A stretch of DNA of 64,000 bases from Streptomyces sp. NBC_00654 (GCF_026341775.1 NZ_JAPEOB010000002.1:1426001-1490000), one strand, 5' to 3'; counted from the stretch's first letter, positions 8,744 to 16,891 are shown. The notes: a model not told the origin generated them from the sequence alone. Translations and numbers: made by a program.

Positions 8744-9199
8744 TCACTGGCTGATCTTCCACGGCATGGTGATCCCGAACTTCCAGACGTAGATCCCGAC
8801 CAGCACCACGATGATCACCAGGCCCACCGTGGTGAGGATGATGTTGCGCCGCCGGACCTTGGGATCGAGCGCTCGCTGGGCGGCTTCCGTGACCTTTCGC
8901 CTGGTCCAGCGCAGCACCAGCTGCGCCCAGACGAACTCGGTCGCCCAGATCGCCATGCCTCCGAAGATCACCAGCCACCCGGGGCCGGGCAGCGGAAGCA
9001 TGATGATGCCCGCGACCACGACGGCGAGGCCGACGATGAAGACCCCGACCTGCCAGCTCAGATGCAGCGTCCTGGACGACTTGATGAACGCCGGCGCCCG
9101 CGACCCCAGCTCACGCTCCGCTTTCGCGGTACCCCCCGCAGCGGATTCCGAGCCCGCCCGTTCGACGGCCTCGCCCCGCTCGTCACTCTCCGCACTCAT
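8744..9199 (-). CDS. PGPGW-family (TIGR02611-like) membrane protein
   Basis: A 151-residue actinobacterial membrane protein. After a charged N-terminal region of about 45 residues it has a hydrophobic segment, then the family signature LPLPGPGWLVIFGG. A further amphipathic and basic stretch follows, then a second strongly hydrophobic helix (IILTTVGLVIIVVLVGIYVW). Family members are small two- or three-TM proteins of unknown role. I chose ATG 9199 (MSAESDE); the frame continues upstream without a convincing start. It is divergent from ssgB, with about 190 bp between them. Confidence 0.85.
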   Translation of the reverse strand: MSAESDERGEAVERAGSESAAGGTAKAERELGSRAPAFIKSSRTLHLSWQVGVFIVGLAVVVAGIIMLPLPGPGWLVIFGGMAIWATEFVWAQLVLRWTRRKVTEAAQRALDPKVRRRNIILTTVGLVIIVVLVGIYVWKFGITMPWKISQ

Positions 9200-9304
9200 G
9201 AACCCCAACCTACCCGAACGCTCCTCGTCACCGGAATGGCCGCATAACCCAAAGTTACACACCGCTGTACGAGCTACCTCAAGGATCACAAAAGGGTCAG
9301 AGGG

Positions 9305-9331
9305 GTTTACAACACCACCGTAGGTGGCATG
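9305..9331 (+). promoter_or_regulatory. Possible stress-sigma promoter of ssgB
   Basis: GTTTAC at 9305-9310 followed about 15 bases later by GGCATG at 9326-9331 loosely resembles the GTTT / GGGTAT-type promoter used by SigB-like sigma factors. In S. coelicolor, ssgB is reported to depend on sigma-H. The -10 match is poor, so this is a pointer rather than a firm call. Confidence 0.3.
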
Positions 9332-9389
9332 TCGATTTCGCCGACGTGCGAATCCCCGAGCGCACACTGAGCGAAAGGCCCTGGCGCTT

Positions 9390-9803
9390 ATGAACACCAC
9401 GGTCAGCTGCGAGCTGCACCTGCGCCTCGTTGTGTCGAGCGAGTCCTCACTGCCTGTACCCGCGGGCCTGCGGTATGACACGGCCGATCCCTATGCCGTG
9501 CACGCCACCTTCCACACCGGAGCGGAGGAGACGGTCGAATGGGTATTCGCCCGTGACCTCCTTGCCGAGGGGCTGCACCGGCCCACCGGCACCGGAGACG
9601 TCCGCGTCTGGCCATCACGTAGTCACGGCCAGGGCGTCGTCTGCATCGCACTGAGCTCCCCGGAGGGCGAAGCCCTGCTCGAAGCCCCGGCGCGAGCCCT
9701 GGAGTCGTTCCTGAAAAGGACCGACGCCGCGGTTCCGCCCGGCACCGAGCATCGTCACTTCGATCTCGATACGGAGCTCTCACACATCCTGGCCGAGAGC
9801 TGA
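9390..9803 (+). CDS. ssgB: SsgB, sporulation-specific division regulator
   Basis: A 137-residue SsgA-like protein of the exact length and sequence pattern of SsgB. It begins MNTTVSCELHLRLVVSSESS, with a conserved core around DPYAVHATFHTG and VEWVFARDLLAEGL. SsgB is found only in morphologically complex actinomycetes. In aerial hyphae it localises with SsgA and recruits FtsZ to mark future sporulation septa. The ATG at 9390 gives the canonical length. A short hairpin follows the stop. Its presence is one of the clearest indications that the host is a sporulating Streptomyces-type organism. Confidence 0.95.
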   Translation: MNTTVSCELHLRLVVSSESSLPVPAGLRYDTADPYAVHATFHTGAEETVEWVFARDLLAEGLHRPTGTGDVRVWPSRSHGQGVVCIALSSPEGEALLEAPARALESFLKRTDAAVPPGTEHRHFDLDTELSHILAES

Positions 9804-10164
9804 GCCAGGCCGAGAGCTGCGGGACGCCGTCCGACTCGGGGAGACGGCGTCGCGCGGACAACCTCATACGGCAGACACCGGCGCCGTCATCGCGGAATCC
9901 ACCGCGGCGACGGCGTCGGCGCGTGTGACGACCGTCGCGCGGGCGGTGTCACACCGCCGTCACCGGCACCGCACCGGCCCCACGAGCCCCACAGCCGCCT
10001 TCCGCCCCGCTCCGAGGGCGCTGAGGGCCCGCGCGGCCCCGGTGGCCGATAAAGGCTCCCCGCGGCCCCCGCGCGCCCGCTCCCGGCCCGGTGCGCCCGC
10101 GGTGAGCCAGTAGAGTCAGCCGCCATCGGCGGGCGCCCGCCCGCCGGAGGCCAGGGAGCGAAGC
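9804..10164. other. Intergenic region with terminator and possible promoter
   Basis: No gene is visible here. A nine-bp stem (9823-9831 with 9843-9851) probably ends ssgB transcription. A TAGAGT hexamer at 10111-10116 could be the -10 element for the CGNR gene that starts at 10165. The rest is Arg/Pro-type GC-rich filler with no convincing codon structure. Confidence 0.5.
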
Positions 10165-10767
10165 GTGCTGATCCCACACGACACCCGGATCGCCCTCGAC
10201 ACGGTGGTCGATCTGGTGAACACCGCCCCGGGGAACGGGCTGCCGGAAGGCGGCCCCGCGGACGGCCCCGCGGACGCGTCCACGGCCCGCGACCAGCTCG
10301 CCGACACCGACGCGCTGTACGCCTTCGCGGAACGCCATCTCATCAGCGGTGTCGGCACGCTCGGCGAGAAGGACCTGCGGGCCGTGCGGGACGTACGGGC
10401 CAGCTTCGCGGAGATCTTCGCGGCGCCGGACGCCCGTACCGCGGCCGACCTCGTCAACCGTCTGGTGGCGGCGGCCGGCACGACACCGCAGCTCACCGAT
10501 CACGACGGCTACGACTGGCATGTGCACTACTTCGCTCCGGACGCCGCGCTCTCCGACCATCTCGCGGCCGACTGCGGGATGGCGCTGGCCTTCATCGTCG
10601 TCGCGGGCGAGCAGGAGCGGCTGCGGCGCTGCGAGGCACCGGACTGCCGGCGGGCCTTCGTCGACCTGTCGCGCAACCGCTCCCGCCGCTACTGCTCCAG
10701 CCGCACCTGCGGCAACCGGCTCCATGTCGCCGCGTACCGGGCCCGGCGCCGGGAAGCCGCGGGCTGA
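10165..10767 (+). CDS. CGNR zinc-finger (ABATE-domain) protein
   Basis: A 200-residue protein with an N-terminal alpha-helical ABATE-type domain (about 1-145) and a C-terminal CGNR zinc finger. The finger reads CEAPDCRRAFVDLSRNRSRR then YCSSRTCGNRLHVAAYRARR, with four cysteines and the eponymous C-G-N-R. Such proteins are thought to be stress-related transcription regulators that bind DNA through the finger. GTG 10165 was chosen because AGGGAG lies about eight bases upstream. The gene stands alone and converges on a small membrane-protein gene. Confidence 0.88.
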   Translation: MLIPHDTRIALDTVVDLVNTAPGNGLPEGGPADGPADASTARDQLADTDALYAFAERHLISGVGTLGEKDLRAVRDVRASFAEIFAAPDARTAADLVNRLVAAAGTTPQLTDHDGYDWHVHYFAPDAALSDHLAADCGMALAFIVVAGEQERLRRCEAPDCRRAFVDLSRNRSRRYCSSRTCGNRLHVAAYRARRREAAG

Positions 10768-10817
10768 CCCGTTCCCGGCGGGTGGCGGCAGCCGTCCGGT
10801 GCACGGCCCGGCCCGGC

Positions 10818-10994
10818 TCACAGCATGAAGAGATCATGCAGCGCGGCCATGAGCAGCAGGACGCCGATCACCGACAGAAAGATCATCAGGGGTGGCTGGG
10901 AAAGCGCGAAGAGGCAGCCACGTGGCTCTTCGACCGGGGGTGCGGGGGCCTCGCCCCGGGATGTGTCCACCATCTCGAAGTGATCATGACTCAC
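10818..10994 (-). CDS. Small single-TM membrane protein (58 aa)
   Basis: Translating the minus strand from GTG 10994 to TGA 10818 gives a 58-residue protein beginning MSHDHFEMVDTSRGEA, then a Pro/Glu-rich segment, then RGCLFALSQPPLMIFLSVIG and a hydrophobic tail ending ALHDLFML. The layout is a cytoplasmic N-terminus of about 33 residues and one C-terminal transmembrane helix. AGAGGGG lies a few bases upstream of the GTG, a good ribosome site. It is short and easily missed, but the ribosome site, the hydrophobic helix and sensible codon use support it. Function is unknown. Confidence 0.7.
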   Translation of the reverse strand: MSHDHFEMVDTSRGEAPAPPVEEPRGCLFALSQPPLMIFLSVIGVLLLMAALHDLFML

Positions 10995-11085
10995 CCCGGC
11001 CCCTCTTGGCGATCAACACGCTTTTTTCCTGCGGGAGTTCACCGCTGAGGGGTCATCCGAATTCGCTCCGGCGTCCGAGTCGCCG

Positions 11086-12123
11086 TCACGTATTCGGAAC
11101 GTCCGGCCCCTCACGGGGCGGTGCGGTGCTGGAGGCGCGCACGACGAGTTCCGGCTGGAGCACCACGCCGCGATGACGGTGGGTGCCGTCCGCGTCGTCC
11201 GCCTCCTCCAGCAGGAGTTCCGCGGCCAACCGCCCCATCTCCACGGCGGGCTGACGCACGGAGGTGAGCGGTACGGCCGCCGCCGCGGCGAACTCGATGT
11301 CGTCGTAGCCGACGATGGCGACATCCTGCGGAACCCGCACGCCGGCCCCGTACAGCGCCTGAAGCACGCCCAGCGCGAGCAGGTCGTTGGCGCAGAAGAC
11401 GGCGGTGGGGCGCGGTACGAGACCCAGCAGTCTGGCTCCGGCGTCACGGCCCGACGCCACGTCCGGGTGCGCCGAGGCGATCGGGACCAGCGCTTCCGGC
11501 GGGAGACCCGCCTCGGCGAGGGCGGCGAGGGCCCCCTGCTTGCGGTCCCTGATCTGGTGCAGGTCGGTGGGGCCGCCGACATAGGCGACGGAGCGGTGGC
11601 CGGCCTCCAGGAGGTGCCCGACGGCCAGCGCGCCGCCCCGCACGTCGTCCACGGAGACCGCGCAGGACTCGGCGCCGGAGGCCACCCGGTCGACCAGGAC
11701 GTAGGGGATGCGGTGGCGGCCGAACGCCTCCAGGTTGCGCCCGGTGGCGTCCGCCGGGGTGACCAGCACGCCGCACACCCGCTGCTCCGCGAAGAGTCCG
11801 ATCTACTCGGCCTCCTCCGCCGCGCTCCGGCCGCTGTTGCAGACCATGACACCGAGGCCCGCCCGCCGGGCGGCGCTCTCCGCACCGCGGGCCACGTCGA
11901 CGAAGAACGGGTTGCCCATGTCCAGGACGAGCAGCGCCATGATCCGGCTGCGTCCCGCCCGGAGCTGCCGGGCCGACTCGCTGCGTACGTACCCCAGCTC
12001 GTCGATGGCCGCCAGGACGCGGGCACGCGTGCGGGGCAGTACCGCCTCGGGCCGGTTGATCACATTGGAGACCGTGCCCACGGAGACCCCGGCCCTCCGG
12101 GCCACGTCCTTGATCCCTGCCAC
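11086..12123 (-). pseudogene. LacI-family regulator interrupted by in-frame TAG
   Basis: From GTG 12123 the protein begins MAGIKDVARRAGVSVGTVSN, a textbook LacI helix-turn-helix with hinge region. It runs 106 residues to a TAG at 11803-11805. In the same frame, right after the stop, it continues IGLFAEQRVCGVLVTPADAT through a full sugar-binding domain (YVLVDRV, VAYVGG, TAVFCANDLLALG, VAIVGYDDIEFA) to TGA 11086. Total length would be 345 codons, normal for the family. A single change from a sense codon such as TAC would restore it. If real, the cell makes a DNA-binding fragment without its ligand domain. A sequencing error is possible. Confidence 0.8.
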
Positions 12124-12273
12124 ACGCCCCACTGGCCCTGCCCCACTGATGTGTCCGGCACCGCACGAGCACGCGGCGTTCCCCATCGTAGCGACGGCGG
12201 CACGCGCCTCGGCGCCGTCACGGCCGCCGTTCGCCCGTACCGCCCCGGGCCGGGGCCGGGCCGGCCGGACGGA

Positions 12274-12735
12274 TCAGATGCCGTGCTTCTTCAGGATCGC
12301 CTCGATGTCGCTGAAGTCCTCACCGGGAGCGGCGGACTGCTGCTGCTTCTTCCCCGGCCGGTCCTGGGGACGCGCCGACGCCGGCGCGCCGGCTCCGAGG
12401 GACGGCGCGGAGGCCGCGGGAGCGACCGCCTCGTTCCGATCGGTGGCGCGGGCCGCCCTGCGCTCCTTGCGGGTGGTGCCGCTGCGGCGTTCGACGGCGC
12501 GCGTGGTCATGAAGAGCAGCCAGGCCACCCCGAGCACGCCGAAGCCGAGCCAGACGCTCGGTTTGAAGGCGATCCCGGAGACCCACTCGACGACCCCGGT
12601 CATGACCAGCCCGACCGGCACCAGGGAGTAGGCGGCGATCCTGGTCGCCGTGAGGAACCGCTTGCGGTACGCGGTGACCGCGGCGATGCCGAGGCCGGCC
12701 GCCGACACCGCGGAACAAATGGTCTCGGCAAGCAT
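12274..12735 (-). CDS. Small conserved membrane protein with basic tail
   Basis: A 153-residue protein with three or so hydrophobic segments in the first 85 residues (TICSAVSAAGLGIAAVTAY; YSLVPVGLVMTGVVEWVSGI; VWLGFGVLGVAWLLFM). These are followed by a highly charged cytoplasmic tail with RKERRAARATDRN and a C-terminal FSDIEAILKKHGI. The tail's final helix may bind a partner. GGAGG precedes ATG 12735. The protein is conserved in type among streptomycetes but I know of no assigned function. It diverges from the DsbA-like gene. Confidence 0.75.
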   Translation of the reverse strand: MLAETICSAVSAAGLGIAAVTAYRKRFLTATRIAAYSLVPVGLVMTGVVEWVSGIAFKPSVWLGFGVLGVAWLLFMTTRAVERRSGTTRKERRAARATDRNEAVAPAASAPSLGAGAPASARPQDRPGKKQQQSAAPGEDFSDIEAILKKHGI

Positions 12736-12891
12736 CAGGGCCTCCAGGCGTGTGGGGAAACGTCCCTTCCATCCTGCACCGATCACCGCCGCCGGGGCCA
12801 CGTCCCTGGGCCACATCAGGGACTTTTCAGGGCCGCGCTCCTCCCCAGGTCCCGATTGGGACCTGCCCGCCCGGCCTGGAAGACTGATCGC

Positions 12892-13407
12892 ATGAGCGAA
12901 TCCACCCCCGCAGCCCCGGTCGTCCTCGACATCTGGTGCGAGCTCGAATGCCCGGACTGCCTCCTGGCCCTCGGCGATGTGCACGCCCTGCGCGCCCGCT
13001 ACGGCGACCGCGTCGAGGTCCGGCTCCGGCACTTCCCGCTGGACAAGCACAAGTACGCGTACGCCGCCGCGCAGGCCGCCGAGGAGGCCGCCGCGCAGGG
13101 CAAGGACTGGCCGTACATCGAGGCGGTGCTGGCCAGGACCGACGAGCTCACCCGCCGGGGCGAGCCGCTGCTGCTGGATGTGGCCCGCGAACTGGGCCTG
13201 GACGCCGAGGAGTTCGACACCGCGCTCATCGACGGCCGGCACCTGCTGATCGTCGACGCCGACCAGGCCGAGGGCCGGGCGATCGGTGTGACGGGCACGC
13301 CCACCTATGTGATCGGCGACGAACGGCTGGACGGCGGCAAGAGCCAGGACGGGCTCCGCGAGCGGGTCGAGGAGATCATCGACCGGCTGCTCGCCGGGCG
13401 GGGCTGA
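12892..13407 (+). CDS. DsbA/FrnE-family thioredoxin-fold protein
   Basis: A 171-residue protein of the DsbA-like thioredoxin superfamily. Near the N-terminus it has DIWCELECPDCLLALGD, where CPDC occupies the place of the CxxC active site. Further on come RLRHFPLDKHKYAYAAAQAA and the cis-proline region GVTGTPTYVIGDERLDGG. It lacks a signal peptide, so it is probably a cytoplasmic oxidoreductase or isomerase-like protein rather than a periplasmic Dsb enzyme. ATG 12892 follows a GGAAG-like site. It converges on the acetyltransferase gene that ends at 13446. Confidence 0.85.
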   Translation: MSESTPAAPVVLDIWCELECPDCLLALGDVHALRARYGDRVEVRLRHFPLDKHKYAYAAAQAAEEAAAQGKDWPYIEAVLARTDELTRRGEPLLLDVARELGLDAEEFDTALIDGRHLLIVDADQAEGRAIGVTGTPTYVIGDERLDGGKSQDGLRERVEEIIDRLLAGRG

Positions 13408-13445
13408 CCCTCGGGTCCGGCGCGGCCCCGGGGGCCCGCCGCCCG

Positions 13446-14282
13446 CTACAGCGCCTTGGCCAGGTTGTGCTGGGTGACCGCGTAGCCCAGCGACTCGTAC
13501 AGCCGGAGCGCCGGGGTGTTGGTGGCGAAGACGTGCAGGCCGAGCCGGCCGAGCCCGGCATCGCGGGTGACGTCCTCGGCCAGGTGCATCAGGGCGCGGC
13601 CGTGGCCCCTGCCCCGGTGCGCCGGTTCCACCTCGACATCGAAGACGTAACCGATCGCCTCTCCCGGCTCCGTCTCCAGCCGCGCCACCCACACATGGCC
13701 GACGGGCTCGTCCGCGTGGATCAGCACACGGAACCACATGCCTTCGGTGGCCAGGCCGTCCGGGAGATTACGGGCGTGGTCGGTCTCCGACTTCCGGCGT
13801 GCCTGCTCCTGCGGTACGCCCCGGTCGATCCAGTCCTGCGCGTACGCCTCCTTGCTGGTGACCTGCCAGCGGGCGAACTCCCCGGCGGTCATGGGACGCC
13901 CCGTGAGCCCGGCGGGCAGCACCGCGGGCCCCGGCCCCAGACCCTTGATCATGTTGCGGCTGCGCTCCGCGTAGCCGAGCCCGGTGACCAGCCGCAGGGC
14001 GCCCTCGTCGCCCTCCGGCACCGCCACGCGCACCTGGGTGCAGCCCCAGCCCCGCAGCACCTCCTCGGCGGCGAGCGCGGCGATGGTCCCCCGGCCCCGC
14101 CTGCGCTGCGGCTCGTCGATCCGCAGGGATTTCAGGACCCCGGCCGTCGCACCGAAGGAGTCGTCGGTGCCGATCGCGACGGCACCGACGGCTCTTCCGT
14201 TGTCGCACACGTCGTACGTACGCGCCCGTGCGCCGTCGGCGCCTTGCTGGATCGGCCCGGTCGGCCGGAGTGTCGTGGTCAT
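13446..14282 (-). CDS. Tandem GNAT-domain acetyltransferase
   Basis: A 278-residue protein with two GNAT folds. The N-terminal half carries an acetyl-CoA-loop-like QRRRGRGTIAALAAEE, and the C-terminal half carries VEPAHRGRGHGRALM with the usual R-x-x-G-x-G/A loop, followed by VFATNTPALRLYESLGY. Tandem GNAT proteins resemble mycothiol synthase and antibiotic-modifying enzymes, but this sequence does not let me assign a substrate. Start ATG 14282 (MTTTLRPTG). A hairpin just upstream separates it from pabC, so it probably has its own promoter. Confidence 0.82.
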   Translation of the reverse strand: MTTTLRPTGPIQQGADGARARTYDVCDNGRAVGAVAIGTDDSFGATAGVLKSLRIDEPQRRRGRGTIAALAAEEVLRGWGCTQVRVAVPEGDEGALRLVTGLGYAERSRNMIKGLGPGPAVLPAGLTGRPMTAGEFARWQVTSKEAYAQDWIDRGVPQEQARRKSETDHARNLPDGLATEGMWFRVLIHADEPVGHVWVARLETEPGEAIGYVFDVEVEPAHRGRGHGRALMHLAEDVTRDAGLGRLGLHVFATNTPALRLYESLGYAVTQHNLAKAL

Positions 14283-14307
14283 CACGGGCTTTCTATCCGC
14301 TGGGAGG

Positions 14308-14334
14308 CCGTCCGTCACCCGCTTTTACGGACGG
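14308..14334 (-). terminator. Hairpin after pabC
   Basis: An 8-bp stem (14308-14315 with 14327-14334) closes an 11-base loop. It lies just downstream of the pabC stop on the minus strand and probably ends the pabB-pabC operon. Confidence 0.5.
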
Positions 14335-14344
14335 GGTTCCGGCG

Positions 14345-15166
14345 TCACGGGTCGAGGTCGTCCCCGGCGCGTTCGTCGAAGATCCGCATGGCCTTCGCCG
14401 TCACCGGTCCCGGTGCCGCGGGCAGTTCCCGCGCGTCGGCCCGGTGGACGGCCTGGATGTCCCGGAGCGTGGAGGTCAGGAAGATCTCCTCGGCGTGCTC
14501 CAGCACGTCCATCGGCAGGTCCGTCTCCCGCGCCCCCGTCCACTCCACGGCCAGCGCGCGGGTGATCCCGGCGAGGCACCCGGAGGCGACGGGCGGGGTG
14601 TGGATCTGCCCGTCGAGAACGACGAAGACATTGGACCCGGTGCCCTCGCAGAGCCGCCCGGCCGTGTTGGCGAACAGCGCCTCCGAAGCGCCCCGCTCAT
14701 GGGCGCGGGCCAGGGCCACGACGTTCTCCGCGTACGAGGTGGTCTTGAGCCCCGCGAGTGCGCTGCGTTCGTTGCGCGTCCAGGGAACGGTGATCACGGC
14801 CGTGGTGTCGGGGCGGCGGACCGCCCCGCCCAGCGCCACGACCAGGCTGGGACCGGCGTCGCCGCGGTCGGAGCCGAGCGGGGACAGACCGCCGGTGTAC
14901 GTGATCCGCAGCCGGCCGAGCGCCATGGGATTGGCCTCGACAACGGCCTCGGCGGCACGGCGGACCTCGTCGGGATCCGGATCGGGCAGTCCCAGCCCCC
15001 GCGCCGAGCGGGTCAGCCGGTCCAGATGCCGGGTCAGGGCGAACGGGCGGCCGTGGGTGGTCCTGACCGTCTCGAAGACGCCGTCGCCCACGGTGAGCCC
15101 GTGGTCGAGCACGGACAGCCGGGCATCGTCGGCGGCCCGCAGTTCGCCGTTGACCCAAATCCTCAT
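14345..15166 (-). CDS. pabC: Aminodeoxychorismate lyase (class IV aminotransferase fold)
   Basis: A 273-residue PLP enzyme of the branched-chain aminotransferase/ADC lyase family. The N-terminal MRIWVNGEL and the catalytic-lysine region AGLKTTSYAENV are typical, as is the phosphate-binding segment FANTAGRLCEGTGSNVFVVL. It probably converts 4-amino-4-deoxychorismate to p-aminobenzoate plus pyruvate for folate. The start ATG overlaps the stop of the upstream pabB-like gene in ATGA, so the two are translationally coupled, which supports this reading over a D-amino-acid transaminase. No pabA glutaminase gene is adjacent. Confidence 0.85.
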   Translation of the reverse strand: MRIWVNGELRAADDARLSVLDHGLTVGDGVFETVRTTHGRPFALTRHLDRLTRSARGLGLPDPDPDEVRRAAEAVVEANPMALGRLRITYTGGLSPLGSDRGDAGPSLVVALGGAVRRPDTTAVITVPWTRNERSALAGLKTTSYAENVVALARAHERGASEALFANTAGRLCEGTGSNVFVVLDGQIHTPPVASGCLAGITRALAVEWTGARETDLPMDVLEHAEEIFLTSTLRDIQAVHRADARELPAAPGPVTAKAMRIFDERAGDDLDP

Positions 15167-16242
15167 GAACCGGTCCTTCCTGTCTCCTCGAACGCGCCCG
15201 ACGCTACAGCGAGCAGCCTGGCCGCCTTCAGTTCGGTCTCGTCCCACTCCCGCTCCGGGTCGGAGCCCCAGGTGATCCCCGCCCCGGTACCGAAGCGGAG
15301 CACCGGCGCGGGGCCGGCCCGGTCGATCCAGAACGTCCGTATGCCGACCGCCAGGCCGGCGGTGGCCCGGTCGGCGTCGACCCAGCCGATCCCGCCGCAG
15401 TACGGCCCGCGCGGGGCGGTCTCCAGCGCCTCGATGATCCGCAGCGCGCTGGACTTCGGTGCCCCGGTGACGGAACCGGGCGGGAAGGCCGCGGCCAGCA
15501 GCTCCGGCCAGCCCGCCCCGTCGGCCAGCCGTCCTCGGACGGTGGAGACGAGGTGGACGAGCCCGGGGTGCTTCTCCACCACACAGAGATCGGGGACGCT
15601 CACACTGCCCGTCGCGCAGACCCGGCCCAGGTCGTTGCGGACCAGGTCGACGATCATCACGTTCTCCGCGTGATCCTTCTCCAGCAGATCGTCCTCGGTG
15701 CGCCCGGTGCCCTTGATCGGCCCGGACTCGACGGTCCGCCCGTTTCGCGCGAGGAACAGCTCGGGGGACGCGGTGGCGATCTCGACGCCCTGCGCGGGCA
15801 GCCGGATCGTTCCTGCGTACGGGGCGGGGTTGCCACGTGCCAGCAGCGCGGTGAGGGCGTCCACGTCGGCGGTGTCCGGGGCCGGCAGCGGCGCGGACAT
15901 CACGCGGCAGAGATTGGCCTGATAGACCTCACCCGCCGCGATGTGTTCACGGATCCGCCGCACGCCCGCCTTGTAGGCGTCGCGGTCCATCGATGAGGTC
16001 CAGTCCCCCACGGCGGGACCGCGCCATGCTCCGGGGACGGGGGCGGGCACCGGCTCCCTCCGTACGGTGGAGAAGCGGGCGCAGACGAGGCGGCCTTCGA
16101 AATCGGCGCATACGGCCCAGAAGCCGGACGAGTCGAGGGCCGCGGGATCACTGGTCACATCCTGCAGACCGGAGGCGACGAGGCCGCCGAAGCGGGCCAT
16201 TGGGGCGAGGTCGAACACTCTGGTGAGTCTAGGACGGCGCAC
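15163..16242 (-). CDS. pabB: Aminodeoxychorismate synthase component I-like chorismate-binding enzyme
   Basis: A 359-residue chorismate-binding enzyme. Core motifs are EVYQANLCRVMS, ATASPELFLARNG, the PIKGTG box in ESGPIKGTGRT, DHAENVMIVDLVRNDLGRVC, FPPGSVTGAPK and RFGTGAGITWGSDPEREW. The length fits a PabB lacking the N-terminal half typical of anthranilate synthase. It should aminate chorismate at C4, with a glutaminase encoded elsewhere. I list GTG 16242 as the start; an internal GTG at VFDLAPMARFGG is equally plausible. Overlap with pabC indicates one operon for p-aminobenzoate synthesis. Confidence 0.85.
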   Translation of the reverse strand: MRRPRLTRVFDLAPMARFGGLVASGLQDVTSDPAALDSSGFWAVCADFEGRLVCARFSTVRREPVPAPVPGAWRGPAVGDWTSSMDRDAYKAGVRRIREHIAAGEVYQANLCRVMSAPLPAPDTADVDALTALLARGNPAPYAGTIRLPAQGVEIATASPELFLARNGRTVESGPIKGTGRTEDDLLEKDHAENVMIVDLVRNDLGRVCATGSVSVPDLCVVEKHPGLVHLVSTVRGRLADGAGWPELLAAAFPPGSVTGAPKSSALRIIEALETAPRGPYCGGIGWVDADRATAGLAVGIRTFWIDRAGPAPVLRFGTGAGITWGSDPEREWDETELKAARLLAVASGAFEETGRTGS

Positions 16243-16293
16243 GATGACCTGCGCCGGGGCAAAGGCACCGCAGCACGCTGCGCAAACGCGTTT

Positions 16294-16321
16294 TTGTACT
16301 GGCCCAGGAATCCGCTAGAGT
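16294..16321 (+). promoter_or_regulatory. Promoter of the tRNA operon
   Basis: TTGTAC (16294-16299) and TAGAGT (16316-16321) are separated by 16 bp, a strong vegetative sigma-type promoter. It lies 42 bp upstream of the first tRNA. It is also divergent from the pabB-like gene. Confidence 0.7.
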
Positions 16322-16363
16322 TCAACACGTCGCCGGGACACGCGAGTGAACCGGGAAAGACAC

Positions 16364-16436
16364 GCGGACGTAGCTCAGTTGGTAGAGCGCAACCTTGCCA
16401 AGGTTGAGGTCGCCAGTTCGAACCTGGTCGTCCGCT
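16364..16436 (+). tRNA. tRNA-Gly(GCC)
   Basis: A 73-nt tRNA. The anticodon stem-loop CAACC TTGCCAA GGTTG carries GCC, reading GGC/GGT glycine codons. The acceptor stem is GCGGACG/CGTCCGC with discriminator T. It is the first gene of a five-tRNA operon. CCA is not encoded. Confidence 0.95.
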
Positions 16437-16473
16437 CGCAGAAAGTGGGGGATCTTCCCGAACCCCCACTCCT

Positions 16474-16544
16474 GGTGGAGTGGCCGAGAGGCGAGGCAAC
16501 GGCCTGCAAAGCCGTCTACACGGGTTCAAATCCCGTCTCCACCT
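16474..16544 (+). tRNA. tRNA-Cys(GCA)
   Basis: The anticodon loop CTGCAAA carries GCA for cysteine. The acceptor stem is GGTGGAG/CTCCACC with discriminator T, and CCA follows directly (16545-16547), which is not the case for its neighbours. The spacer before it contains an 8-bp hairpin (16444-16451 with 16463-16470), probably a processing or structure element. Confidence 0.95.
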
Positions 16545-16548
16545 CCAA

Positions 16549-16620
16549 GGACGATTAGCTCAGCGGGAGAGCGCTTCCCTGACACGGAAGAGGTCACTGG
16601 TTCAATCCCAGTATCGTCCA
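16549..16620 (+). tRNA. tRNA-Val(GAC), copy 1
   Basis: A 72-nt tRNA. The anticodon loop CTGACAC carries GAC (valine GTC/GTT). The acceptor stem is GGACGAT/ATCGTCC. Its body is identical to the next two genes, but its acceptor stem differs from theirs (GGACGAT rather than GCGCGAT). Confidence 0.95.
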
Positions 16621-16639
16621 CCGGTCCGCGAGGACCCCC

Positions 16640-16711
16640 GCGCGATTAGCTCAGCGGGAGAGCGCTTCCCTGACACGGAAGAGGTCACTGGTTCAATCCC
16701 AGTATCGCGCA
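16640..16711 (+). tRNA. tRNA-Val(GAC), copy 2
   Basis: A 72-nt tRNA with GAC anticodon in the loop CTGACAC and acceptor stem GCGCGAT/ATCGCGC. It is identical to copy 3 downstream and lies 19 bp after copy 1. Confidence 0.95.
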
Positions 16712-16734
16712 CGCAGTACACGCAGGGTCACCCT

Positions 16735-16806
16735 GCGCGATTAGCTCAGCGGGAGAGCGCTTCCCTGACACGGAAGAGGTCACTGGTTCAATCCCAGTAT
16801 CGCGCA
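16735..16806 (+). tRNA. tRNA-Val(GAC), copy 3
   Basis: A 72-nt tRNA identical to copy 2. The short spacer between them contains the small dyad CGCAGGG-TCA-CCCTGCG, possibly a processing signal. A strong terminator follows this last tRNA. Confidence 0.95.
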
Positions 16807-16812
16807 CCAGCC

Positions 16813-16846
16813 AGAACCCCCGGTCGTTCCGACGACCGGGGGTTCT
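16813..16846 (+). terminator. Terminator of tRNA operon
   Basis: A perfect 15-bp stem (16813-16827 with 16832-16846) closes the four-base loop TCCG, starting seven bases after the last tRNA. Confidence 0.8.
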
Positions 16847-16891
16847 GTCGTACCGGGATCGCGGTCGTCGCGCCGGCGCGCACGGCAGCGC

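Noticed and set aside
11173..13407. Long plus-strand frame running through the LacI region into the DsbA-like gene
   Set aside because: Only the part from ATG 12892 has family features; the rest is antisense of the LacI remnant and membrane-protein gene.
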